A stretch of DNA of 64,000 bases, from the NCBI RefSeq assembly GCF_905475395.1, contig NC_058338.1:41265935-41329934 (forward strand), written 5' to 3'. The notes under the pieces are model-generated. The model worked only from the letters and a program-made list of their open reading frames with translations. It had not been told where the DNA came from and did no database searches. Made by a program: the position numbers and the translations under genes. This document shows positions 36,501-46,875 of this stretch, one piece after another. The DNA comes from Chrysoperla carnea (Eukaryota; Arthropoda; Insecta; Neuroptera; Chrysopidae). Within the stretch, counting starts at the first letter, position 1; the number at the start of each line of letters is the position of its first letter.

Positions 36501-39500
36501 TTGTTGTTCTCTATGTAAAATAATATTAAAACCAATTTTTAAAATTTTATTTATAAACTTTTAAATAGTTGGGATTTATGATTGATTCCTACTAGACAGA
36601 ATTTGTATACCCTATATATATGATATATATAATATCAAGGTATACTAATTTTGGTTCCAAGTTTGTAACGCTGAGAAATATTGATGATACGAAAAAAAGT
36701 TTGGTATAAAATCATCTCAAAAAAGCAAATAGATATCGAACTAAAATTTTTATAGCGTACTCAGGTCGTAAAAAGTGAGTTTGAGTTCGTAAATGAGCAA
36801 AACAGGCCAATTAGCTTTTGAGTCCGTAGGACTCATCTTTTAAACCTGAGTTATATAATGTAGACTTAATTGTGCTCAAAAATATAAAAATTTTGGTTAA
36901 TTCAATATACTACATACACTTCTAATCGTTTCGTAATTCTTGAAAAATCAGCTTGTAAGTTAATGTTGCACTCTTCTGATAAAAGCAACTGCGATTGTAA
37001 ATCTTGTAAATCATCGTTGAGTTTACGATTTTGTTGTTTTAAATTATCAATTTCTTCTTGTATTTCAAGGCTCCTTTCAAAATAATGATGTGCTGCAAAA
37101 TTTTTGAAATTTTATACACTTATTATGTTTTTTATAAATAAAGGTATAAATGGAATTTAATATTTGAAGATAAAATGTTTATTGCAAAAACATTCAAAAC
37201 ACACGTTTTTTTAGTAAAATTGACCTCTGTATACAGGTACAACGCAAGAAATATCTACTCAACAATTGCGATAAAATATCAATAATAATGTAAAAGAAAA
37301 CTAATCTTGTAGAACTATGGATCCGTATATTTTTCAATATAAAATCGAAATAAATTTTCAATTTATTTTTTAAATTGTTTTACCCGATAACATAATTATT
37401 TAAATAAAATCCAATGGTGGACTGATAACATAAAGTTTCGATGTATGTAACATCGTTAATTTTTTTACATTATTGCATAAATATGTATATTAGTACTAAT
37501 AGGTAGGGCGATTTTAACAAAAATAAGTGAAATTTACAAAATTTAATAATCCCCAACAAATGCGATTTTTTTCCTTGTAGATCTCTACAAACTGAACCGA
37601 TTTTCTTGAAACATAGCTATAAGAACATTCTCCGTCAAATTACCTTTCAAAACAAAATAAATCAAAATCGGTTCATCCGTTTAGGATCTACGAAGCCGCA
37701 GACACACAGATAAAAATGGAATGGTAGAATACAGTCTGTCTGCCTTTTGCTGTGGAGTAATCATAAAAACGAACTACAAGACATATCTATGTGAAGTTTG
37801 GTAAAGATGTATCTTATGGAATATTAAAGAATAACTTAGATAATTTTAAAAAAAGAATTCGGGTTCCTTACCAAAAATTAAGGCCCATGCAATTATGAAC
37901 AAATTGAGGGATAACTTATTGTTTTTAAAGTTGAAATTTCCCAGCAAAGTGCTTGGGTAACTGAACTGCTAGTGTTTCCATAAACTTTTTTAAATATTTT
38001 ACTGAGTTCGTTAGTAGTTAAATTTTTTATAAGCCTTCAAGTTACAGCCTGTATATCTACACAGGATGAAATACAAAGAGGCCGCAAAGAGCATCAAATT
38101 ACATCAAATTATTATCAATCAATATATACAACAAGACCTATAGATCAAAAGAAAAACTTACTTAAAGGTGATGGTGTACTACCACAACTATACGTCGTAT
38201 TCAAGTTCTGTTCAAAACTGCATTGTAAAAATTTACTGAGTGGTGAAGTCCTACTACTAGTACTTAATCTCGGTGTACTTTGTGGAGAAGTGGATTCCTC
38301 CAATTTTTTATGTTCCGTCCACTTACACATTTCTGAACAAAATTTCTTTTTATCGATTTTTGGATCAATTCCAATTGGATCCAATAATGATTTTATTTTC
38401 TCTAATTCATCCCTATACAATTCAATAAAAAAAACCGTAATGTTTTGAAAATTTGAAAATATTATGAAACTTACAAATTTTCCTGTAAAAAAGGCTCCAT
38501 GAATTTTAATAATGTCGACACACATACGTATCCAGTATTTTCTACGTCACAATTAACGAAAATACTTTCAAAGTGACCTTCTGTAAAATAATTAAAAATG
38601 TTTTAATTTGGAGTCTTAAAGTAAAATATAAGTATTCGAGGGTACAAATAACTCAATTTTTGTAAACAAAGCATTTTGAGATCCAATTTTTAGAATTCAT
38701 TATGTAAAAAAATCCTGCTTTATAAATATTTTTTAGAATAGAGAGGGCGAAAGAGGGCCTCAAACTTATCCTGTATATGTACACAAGCGCTGTAAATGTT
38801 CGTAACAACCGTTGAGGCATAGAAGAAAGAATTTCGAAAAAACTGCATATTTGAAGCTTTTTCAAATCATCCTATCCGAAATGAGATTATTATTAATTAA
38901 CTTATTTAGAAAAGAGTTGGAAATATACTATGCTAGGGTGTGTTGGAGACATTTGATCAAAAATTTTACCCATACAATTAAACTGAAAATTGGTAAAAAT
39001 TTTCTGCAAATTCGAAAATAAGGAAGAACAATTTCGTTTTTATTGTTATAATATTAGTAGAAGATAAAAATGCATTGATATCTTAAATCTGCGTTCTTAA
39101 TGAAACCTTATGCACCTGCTTCATCTTTGGACTAATGAGCAATAATTAACTATGAGCACTCAAGCTAAATTAATTGAGCACTAATCTCAGCTGTAAACGC
39201 AGCTAAGGCAACTTATTTAGAGGTCACTGACTGTAAACTTAAAAATAAAAAACCATAATATTGGTTAAAAAATAAAGCGAATTACAAGATTTCATTCTAG
39301 TTTCATCAATTAGAAAAATTTAAGCAAATGTAGCAAATTTAGTCTACTTTAAAAATGTGAAAAAGATTAATCAAGTCCTTGAGGGTTATAATAGCAAAAA
39401 TCCAAAATTTTCCCGGATTTTTCGATTTTTGACAAAGTTGCGTTCGGCGTTCGATGTCACAAACTTGGATTATTCATTAGACCAACATCATAAAAAAGTC

Positions 39501-39810
39501 TGCAAAAATCGAAACTACCGGATGCAGATCACCCCGTACTTTCAAACGACCAGGTTACTGTATTATATTTAATTTTATTTCCAATTAATCGTTGTTTTGA
39601 CTTTTGAGACTCCCAAACTTTTAATGAATTGAGTAGGATTTGTAACAACATCAATAAAACTTTAGTTTTCATGGCTATATAGAATTACGTCAGTATAAGC
39701 ATTATGTTTCACTTACCAGTCATATCAGAATCTGCTGTATTTTCGCAATCCAAATTTTCTTCGTCGCAATCATTATTTTTTTTATTATTATTAAATTCTT
39801 CAGAAAACAT
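30506..39810 (-). CDS. KASH5/CCDC155-like EF-hand and coiled-coil protein with C-terminal anchor (13 exons)
   Basis: Exons in transcript order: 39810-39717, 38580-38475, 38412-38162, 37092-36918, 36510-36342, 36265-36071, 35220-35067, 34862-34744, 34274-32556, 31858-31779, 31088-30929, 30769-30684, 30560-30506. Every junction keeps phase (3,363 nt, 1,120 residues). Most donors are GTAAGT-like; the weakest is GTTGTT after 36342. The start is the ATG opening exon 1 (MFSEEFNNN). Residues ~33-100 form a degenerate EF-hand-like domain (FVNCDVENTGYVCVSTLLKF, then KSLLDPIGIDP and FCSEMCKW). From memory this lines up with human KASH5 (FEACD..TG.V.V..., SLDPNG..P, F..VM.DW), a dynein adaptor in the LINC complex. 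Residues ~105-150 are Ser-Pro rich. Residues ~155-1030 are an almost unbroken coiled coil; its first part (QQNRKLNDDL) resembles the KASH5 coil. The last 17 residues are hydrophobic. Human KASH5 is about half this length. The alternative is another coiled-coil tether such as an LRMP- or Rab11-FIP3-like protein. The gene model is firm; the family call is moderate. Confidence 0.78.
36603..36850 (-). repeat. Dispersed repeat R1, copy h (inverted, intronic)
   Basis: TTCCAAGTTTGTAACGCTGA, then GCGTACTCAGGTCGTAAAAA and GAGTCCGTAGGACTCATCTT. It lies in the intron between exons 4 and 5 of the coiled-coil gene. The (GACAG)n core is missing. Confidence 0.75.
37570..37760 (-). repeat. Dispersed repeat R2, copy b (inverted, intronic)
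   Basis: Reverse-complement counterpart of 9160-9450: AAATTACCTTTCAAAACAAA, CGGTTCATCCGTTTAGGATC and CAGACACACAG. It sits in the ~1.07-kb intron between exons 3 and 4 of the coiled-coil gene. Confidence 0.6.
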
Positions 39811-41215
39811 ATTTTTAAACTATAAAGTTAATCAAACGAAACGGTATAAACTTAACAACACACAACACTTTTAATTAATTACATAATCGGAAAAATTTAT
39901 ATAACAAACATTAAAATATTGATATTATTTGTATAATTTTATTAAACATTTACTCAATTGGCAATTTTTCTACTAATAATTTACCTTCAAATAGTGTTTT
40001 CACCTTGATAAAAATAAGTACTATGATTGATAAAAATTTTATTAGTAAAATTAGTGATAAGATGTCAAAAATGTTCAGATGTTAACTGAATTCACAAACA
40101 TTTGTTTTTTTAGACGAAAATAGTGTTTACCTTTATATTTACCGATACTTCTGTGATTCCAAAATTATAATTTACTTTAATTATATAATCAACTTCCAAT
40201 TTTCAATATTTTATCAGGTAAACAACTATTTTTTTTATTATAGTAACTTCGAAACTATGTATAATCAACAATGAGTTAATTTGAATTACCGAGAACTTAA
40301 ATACAATAGGTATAATTACTTATTGAATTACTTAGAAAAATGTATCAACAAATGCCAAAAATAAGGATTTATTTCAGTTTATCAAAATATCTATTATCGA
40401 TAAGATATCAATATAACACTTTAATATCCCTTTCTACGTTGAATTATACTAATTTCATTTCTTCAACATCTAGGCTTTAATTGATAGTAATTTGCAAAAA
40501 CTGATTTTAATTAAGTGATTATTAATTATTTAAAACTAATTGTAATCAATGGGAAGAATCATTTAACTAGTAAACAAGCGCTACAGAAAGCATGTAAATA
40601 CACGATTGACATTGAAATAATGAACATGACTTATTAAAATAATTTGCAGTTTGGACTTGTCCATTTCTCTCGAGAAGCAGGTATCTGTTAAAAAATATAT
40701 TTTATTTCTAGAATTCAAATATTTTCGTTACAAAAATTCTTGTATGAAATTTTTACCAATTGTTACGTTAACGATTTATAAAATGGTATAAACTAGCATG
40801 GTTTCAAAGTTTGATCTTATTTTAAGCAATAGGAAATAATGTCGTAAAAAAAGAACGAGTACTATATCCAAATAAGATTACTTTACCAATTTATTTTATT
40901 TTTCAACTTACCTAATAAAAAGATTTTCAATGCTGAAAAGAAATTAAATTTGAAATAAACAAAAACCTTATTTTTTGAAACCAGCACGCAGCTGCAGGCT
41001 TCACTTATGTTTTTGTATAGTCATTTGCGCATGCACGGTTTATAAGGTACATAAGTGCGCATGTGCTGAGTTGTTTTGCACGTTTTTAAAATTTTGTTAG
41101 TGTATATAAAAGTCATTCACATTCACTGTTTGCGAAATTTATAATTTTATTTTGGACAATACACTCACTATGACTGAACATTGAGTTAATTTTTGACTAT
41201 TTTAACGTTTTTGAC
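39811..41215. other. Region upstream of the KASH5-like gene
   Basis: It should contain the promoter and 5' UTR of the minus-strand gene, but I cannot point to a defined core promoter. No ORF is supported. Confidence 0.35.
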
Positions 41216-41390
41216 TATCTGCGTCACAGAATGTGCACTTGTTGTACCATTCTAAGTGATATAGCTATAAGACTATAACATATCATATAGTAATATCATT
41301 GTACGCATTCTAAGTGATATTACCATATGATGTTATAGCTATATCACTTAGAATGGTAAAACACGTGCACATTTTGTGACGCAGACATAC
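41216..41390. repeat. Near-perfect ~175-bp palindrome
   Basis: TATCTGCGTCACAGAATGTG at the left is mirrored by CACATTTTGTGACGCAGACA at the right, and the arms continue as CCATTCTAAGTGATATAGCT against AGCTATATCACTTAGAATGG. The centre carries further copies of CATTCTAAGTGATAT, giving a palindrome within a palindrome. It is probably a small foldback transposon; it could form a long hairpin if transcribed. Confidence 0.88.
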
Positions 41391-42886
41391 GTTAAATATT
41401 CGATATTTCAAGAAGTCTGACTATCTTCAAAAATTCGTCTGGTGATTTCCATGTAGATTATACCGACTTAGTTTCTTTTATGAATTTTAAGGTTTGTACC
41501 AGTTCGAACAACAGGCAAAAGTTCAGCAATTTATAGTATAATTTATTTTTAATAATTTGTTGAAAACGATCATTACATACAAATGTAGATTTTTCTAATG
41601 AATTAATGAATAATTTTTGTGAGATTTTGATGTGATAATATTTCCGAGTAGCTCCATTACTTAAATATTTTGTTCATAAATTTGCGTTCAAAAAAAAAAA
41701 AAAAAAAACGCTTGCATTAATTTATAATAATAATGGAGTTTAACCTCCGTTTCTCTGGCATATACGTCTGTAATAGAAGCCACCCACATCATTAATTTTA
41801 ATCTTTATTTATTCAAATACATCCGTATACAATTGAATTTATGATGTGAATGGAGTCGGTTACTTCATTCTTATCCAAGCGACGACAGTGATCAATTTTA
41901 CCGTCATATTAATTATAATTGTTAACACTGCCGCTGCCTGTAGATAAAGTTATGCTGATGTTTCTCAGGTATCAAATGGCAAAGGTAGAACCGTAGTACA
42001 CTCGCCTAAAAGTAATTGAAGATGCTTAAATGCATTCATTTAAGTACTTTAAATATTTTGTTCGTAATACTGAATACTGACCAGCACAGTTTTCTACGGT
42101 ATCGTGACTTATTGGCTATTGTTAAAGAATACAGTATCTGTTCTTACCATTATTTCGATATCAAACCAAGTGTCTATAAAAAAAGTACACGCCTATACTA
42201 TGTATTTAGGCTACCGATTATTCTTTCATTATTTCGATTTTTAAACATCAATTCGAACATATGCAATACATATTACACAGATGAATGATTTTTGTAAATC
42301 GGTTTGATACACTAAATATTGCAGCTTAGGTGAATAACTCGAAAACTTTGTATTATTTTTTGCTAGGTAAATAAATTTTAACTTTTATTTTATATTAGGC
42401 GTTGAAAAATAATTTTTACAAAAATTAATTTGGTAAGTTAACTTTAATTTAGAAATAAACAGATATCTTATAAAAAATTATTACGCCAATTGACGGACTC
42501 AAAATGAATAGATTTCAATCAGAGTAAATAGAAATATTAAATTTATTTTTTCGATTCATTCACGTTCATTACGATTTAATATTAGGAATGGATTTCAATC
42601 GAATGAATAGGTACGGAACCAAATGCGAACTAATTAGAAAAAGCAAAGCCGTACAGACTCATCCCAAGTCAGGTTGGGTTTGAACCGTTTGAAATAACAA
42701 GATCAACTCGGAACATAACGAATTGTGAGCGCCAATTATGCTTAAAAAAAGAAAACACTTAAAACATTAGTAAATATTTGTTAAAAAAGAAACTAACGCA
42801 AAATTTCAACTCTAATATTATCTTTATCATAATAAAAATATAATAAAATACATTATTACACCAATACTTCATAAATTTAATAATAC
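41391..42886. other. Intergenic, no recognisable feature
   Basis: A 90-codon ORF at 42016-42288 shows no family resemblance. A 16-base poly-A run lies near 41692-41708. Confidence 0.45.
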
Positions 42887-42904
42887 TTTATTTTACATTT
42901 TATT
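42887..42904 (-). terminator. Polyadenylation signals of nucleotidase copy A
   Basis: Two minus-strand AATAAA hexamers, at 42899-42904 (overlapping the stop codon) and 42887-42892. The second is the more usual distance from a cleavage site. Confidence 0.5.
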
Positions 42905-45342
42905 ATTTTTTAGGAATTAATTTCAATAATTCAAGCGGAACATTCATAGATTGGTCATCAATTAACAGAATATCGAATTCATTAGAAAATAATTCAATTG
43001 TTCGTTTATCCTAAAAATAAAAAAATTCAGATTATTATATGTCAATGTGAAAACCAAATGAAATATTACATTTCCCTTTATGAAACCTATACGCAATACA
43101 GTTTGCTTTGGTTTATCTGCAGCCATTTCAGCATCACCTATGGCATCTCCCAATAATAAAATATTGGGTTTCTCTTCATATACTTGTTGATAATGATTCG
43201 AATTCTTTAAAATGTAGTCATTTTTGTTTAGAATGTGAATAAGAGGGTTTTGAAATCCATCGATAATATCTCCTGTTTTATATTTTAGGAAGTTGGAAAC
43301 AATCTGAAAAAGTAATTAATGTCTTTTTTTTTATAGCCAAACTTCACATTTGCATATATTTACCTACCGTGATATTTTTTAACATCAGTCTATTAACTTT
43401 TAATATGGCAATGATGGAATTTCCGACACCAGCTGAAAATATAAGGACAGGTATTTTGTGTTCCTTTGCATAATTTAACATTTCAAAAGTATTATCCCTA
43501 GAAAAATTTATTTTAAGATTAATTTAATTTTCGTTATTAAAAAACGAAAGTCTTACCTTAGTTTATCATATGAATTTTGAGCGACGTCTTCAAACTCTTG
43601 TTGTGGCAAAAAAATATTCCTTTAAAAATAAAATATACAAAGTAGTTAACTATTCAAAAATAAAATGAAATACATAATAAGATTGGTGAAACAGCGTTCT
43701 TACCTACCGTGTGCAAAGAAGCAAAGATTCTTTGATATCTTTTCATACAACATTACGTAATTTATTCTAAAGTATTTATCCAGTCAAATTACTGTTGAAG
43801 GTTACAAAAATTCCCATAGAACTAAAAATTGGTATGAATGTTCAGAATATTATTATAAATGAATTGTGAAAAGTCCCCACCAATGCCACTTGTGAAAAAA
43901 AATTTATTGAGGGGGGAAGTGCAAAAATAGGTTTTTCGCGTTTTTCAGCAAAACGGTGAGTTTAACACCAAAAATAGTTCAGCAAACATTGTAGATCATT
44001 CAATTTGCTACAAAATGTATCTCTGTACCTTTTTTTTCATAAGTACTGCCATTTTCGTGATATAGCGGTTCAAAGAATTGAAAAAATTATTTTATTCGTA
44101 ATATGCACGTTTATATACATTTTTCAACCGTTATACGAGTAAAAATATGAGTCCCTATATCTTATACATAGAAATTTTAGAATATAAATCAACGTCAAGT
44201 ACTCCGTCCCTATTTTTATTTAGTAGCATGGCCTGAGTAACATCTGTCTTCCATTCAATTATCAGCGTGGTGATGCTCGTATACCTGCCTCGTTTCAAAG
44301 GTCTCATACTCCACAAAATACTGTTAGTCGTAAGTATTGAAAGAGGTGGTGAATTTTCGGAGTACCTGAAAGACCAGACATCTGTAAAAATTCATGTGCA
44401 GTGTCGAAAAAATTATACTCGAAAAAGTAGCATTGATGCTGTGAAAAGACAGCGCCAAGAAGAAGAAGCTGATTCATCAAAAATAAGTCCTCATATTATT
44501 ACTCGTATAACGGTTCAAAAATATATTACGAAAAAATAATTTGTTCAATTCTTTGAACCGTTATATCACGAAAACGGCAATACTTATGAAAAAAGGTGGC
44601 AAGACACTTTTGGTAGAGAATCGGATTATCTATAATTTTTGTCTGTACTATTTTTGCTGTGAAACTCATCGTTTTGCTGAAAAACGCGGAAAGCCTATTT
44701 TTGCAAACTTCCCCCCTCAATAAATTTTTTTTTTTAAATAAAAGGGGGATTGGTGGGGACTTTTTACAATTCATTTATAATAGTATTCTGAACATTCATA
44801 CCAATTTTTAGCTCTATGGGAATTTTTGTAACCTTACTTATATTTTATGGACTAATTTGACTGGATAATATATTATTAATAAAATTTTATGATACATACT
44901 TTAAAATTTCACTTTCCTCTTCCCACCATTTTAACATAATATTTGTTTTTATTGTTTTATCTAATTTATGATCACATTCATAAGGGTGGTATTTATCGTA
45001 TAACGCTTTTGATTGAATTTTGTAACTATCGGGAAGTGATGGACAAGCATGTAATACGCCTATTAAAATAAACAACAAGCCTTTTATTATAATATTTTTA
45101 AAAAGTTGAAAATTGGTGTTACCGATACTTGTTAATACACTTTTCCCACTCAAAGGTTTCTGTTTCGTAATCGTTTCATCAAAATCTGTGATAATTTGCA
45201 ACTGGTTTACACCTCCTTGGATGAACGCTAGTAATTTTTTTTCAACTTCAGTCGAATTTTTCATAAAAACATTGGGACATTTTAAAACCGACATACTTTT
45301 AAATAATAATTGTTCAGCCATTTTACACAAATTTAAAAACAT
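42903..45342 (-). CDS. cN-IIIB: Cytosolic 5'-nucleotidase III family, tandem copy A
   Basis: Exons: 45342-45123, 45059-44900, 43619-43557, 43497-43368, 43303-43070, 43010-42903 (stop TAA); 915 nt, 304 residues, or 297 from the internal Met-8, which matches the family length better. It is a HAD-fold phosphatase of the UMPH-1 group, which removes the 5' phosphate from pyrimidine nucleotides and m7GMP in the cytosol. Visible motifs: nucleophile loop ITDFDETITK (Asp-53, Asp-55), the WWEEE cap region, motif II LIFSAGVGNS, and motif IV LLLGDAIGDAEM. It is the most diverged of the three copies: where B and C read NKNEQALH.TEY, A reads NKNDYILKNSNHY. Intron 2 (~1.28 kb) is inflated by a foldback transposon. 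All splice phases are intact, so I consider it functional rather than a pseudogene. Confidence 0.88.
43778..44869. mobile_element. Foldback transposon FB3 in intron 2 of copy A
   Basis: TATCCAGTCAAATTA starts the left arm (~43778) and, on the other strand, the right arm (~44869). Arms of about 370-380 bp share AAAATTCCCATAGA, AAAATTGGTATGAATGTTCA, TCCCCACCAAT and CCGTTATACGAGTAA. The loop (about 44156-44486) is the only part not duplicated. Copies B and C have ~50-60 bp introns at this position, so the insertion came after the gene duplication or affected only this copy. Confidence 0.9.
44267..44539 (+). pseudogene. ORF fragment inside foldback element FB3
   Basis: A 90-residue ORF, mostly in the loop of FB3 and running into its right arm. 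It contains SVKIHVQCRKNYTRKSSID, an H..CR..YT pattern that I associate with zinc-binding fragments seen in transposon-encoded proteins, followed by a charged KRQRQEEE tract. It is too short to be a transposase and opposite in strand to the host gene. I read it as a captured or residual transposon coding fragment; I cannot name the family. Confidence 0.4.
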
Positions 45343-46809
45343 TCCTTGTTAATTGTTGTAAGAAGTGTGGCTCTATTCTGAAATTTTTTGTTTGAATCGT
45401 CTAGTCGGTACCTACATATTTATATTTGAATAATACCAATTTCATGTGTAACAAACAATACATTGAGAGAGACCTTTGTATAAGGTATATCACACGTTGA
45501 TATCTGCTGATTAAAAATTATTTATAATTTTAAGTGTATGGTAAGCCATGTCATTTTACTTACATTTAATATGTTAGATGATAAACAATAGTGATGACTG
45601 ACGTCGATGTGTGTTCCAAAAGTTCTAATGCATTTTAGTAGTGCAATTTTTTCATAACCTCTTTTTTCCTTGACAAAAATCTCCGAAAATAATATAATTT
45701 CTGAGAATATAATATGAAATTCTGATAATAATATAATTTGTCAACAACGGGTGTAAGTTTTCGATTATAAACCAATAAATTCGATACATTTTTTATCAAG
45801 ACACATACCTACAGTCTGATCAAAAATTGGAGACACTCCTACCCTTCCGACACAAAAAAAAAACAAACAAACAGAAAAAGATACAGACAAAAGTTGTGGA
45901 TCACTTCAAGGTCAAGTAGATTTTTTAGTTCGATACACATTTTTAATCCAATACTTTTATAATGAATTCATTTAATCATTAAAGCATTAATTAAAAAATC
46001 AGCCTGACTTGAAAAAAAAAGAGCTTGAGAGGAAAATTTTAAATTGGTGTAAAGAACTAACCAATTTTGTTGTAAACATTCTGTAAATTTCTCAAAGGTC
46101 GAAGAAAATAGGGGCCAATTATTAATTTATGTATATTTGTTTAACATTACGTAAAATCTCCTGCATTATAAACCGATCATCATTGGACTCTCTTAAGAAT
46201 GTTAAATGTAGTCCCTAAAAATGCACATGTACGAAAAATATCCAGATATTAAAAAAACTTTTGTATTTAATTAATAAAATGATTCGCAGAGATTTCATAA
46301 TAAAATCATTCATAAATCACAACCAAAGCATAACGTAATAAGCAAATCACCAACCAATGAGTCAGGGAAGGGTAAGAGGAAAGATACAGAATCTGAATTG
46401 TAAGAAATAAAAACCTAAGGGTTCATGATTGATATAAAAGCACATCAAGTGAAATAAGCATTTTCTTTGGCATTATTTTCGGGCGAAAAAAAACTAAACA
46501 CTGCAAGACTATCGAAGTTCTTTCTCATAAAAAAAGATAGATCAGTTAACGATCAACGAAAGCATCCTTTTAGCTTCTATATTACATAGATGGATATTTC
46601 ATTTAACTTTTTCGAGTCTCTAGGGGGAGGCTCCAGATGCCCCTATCTACCCTCTTGTAAATTTCTCATAAATTAAATAAAAAAAAACAAAAAAAAAACA
46701 AAAACCGAATATTTAGTTTATTATTCACTTATTGATATTTGTAACGTTTAATCGAATTTTTTTTCTTAACTTTTAACTGTACATTAACCAATAACTTAAA
46801 TTAAAAATC
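45343..46809. other. Intergenic spacer between nucleotidase copies A and B
   Basis: Expected to hold the promoter of copy A. GTCTGATCAAAAATTGGAGA near 45813-45832 looks like a transposon terminus, but no partner was found. Confidence 0.35.
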
Positions 46810-46815
46810 TTTATT
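46810..46815 (-). terminator. Polyadenylation signal of nucleotidase copy B
   Basis: Minus-strand AATAAA about 60 bp past the copy B stop codon. Confidence 0.55.
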
Positions 46816-46875
46816 CATTAATGTTGAAATATTTTTTACAAAAGTATTTAAACAAATCAACTTAAACAAATTGTA

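Noticed and set aside
38653..39021. ORFs of about 70 codons on both strands within intron 1 of the KASH5-like gene
   Set aside because: Not in phase with the flanking exons, and no homology is apparent.
41217..41385. Candidate microRNA hairpin
   Set aside because: Arms are far longer and more perfect than an animal pre-miRNA; a foldback transposon explains it better.
45113..45352. 79-codon plus-strand ORF
   Set aside because: It is the antisense shadow of exon 1 of nucleotidase copy A.
45813..45845. GTCTGATCAAAAATTGGAGA as a Tc1/mariner terminus
   Set aside because: No matching inverted end or TA-flanked partner was found nearby.
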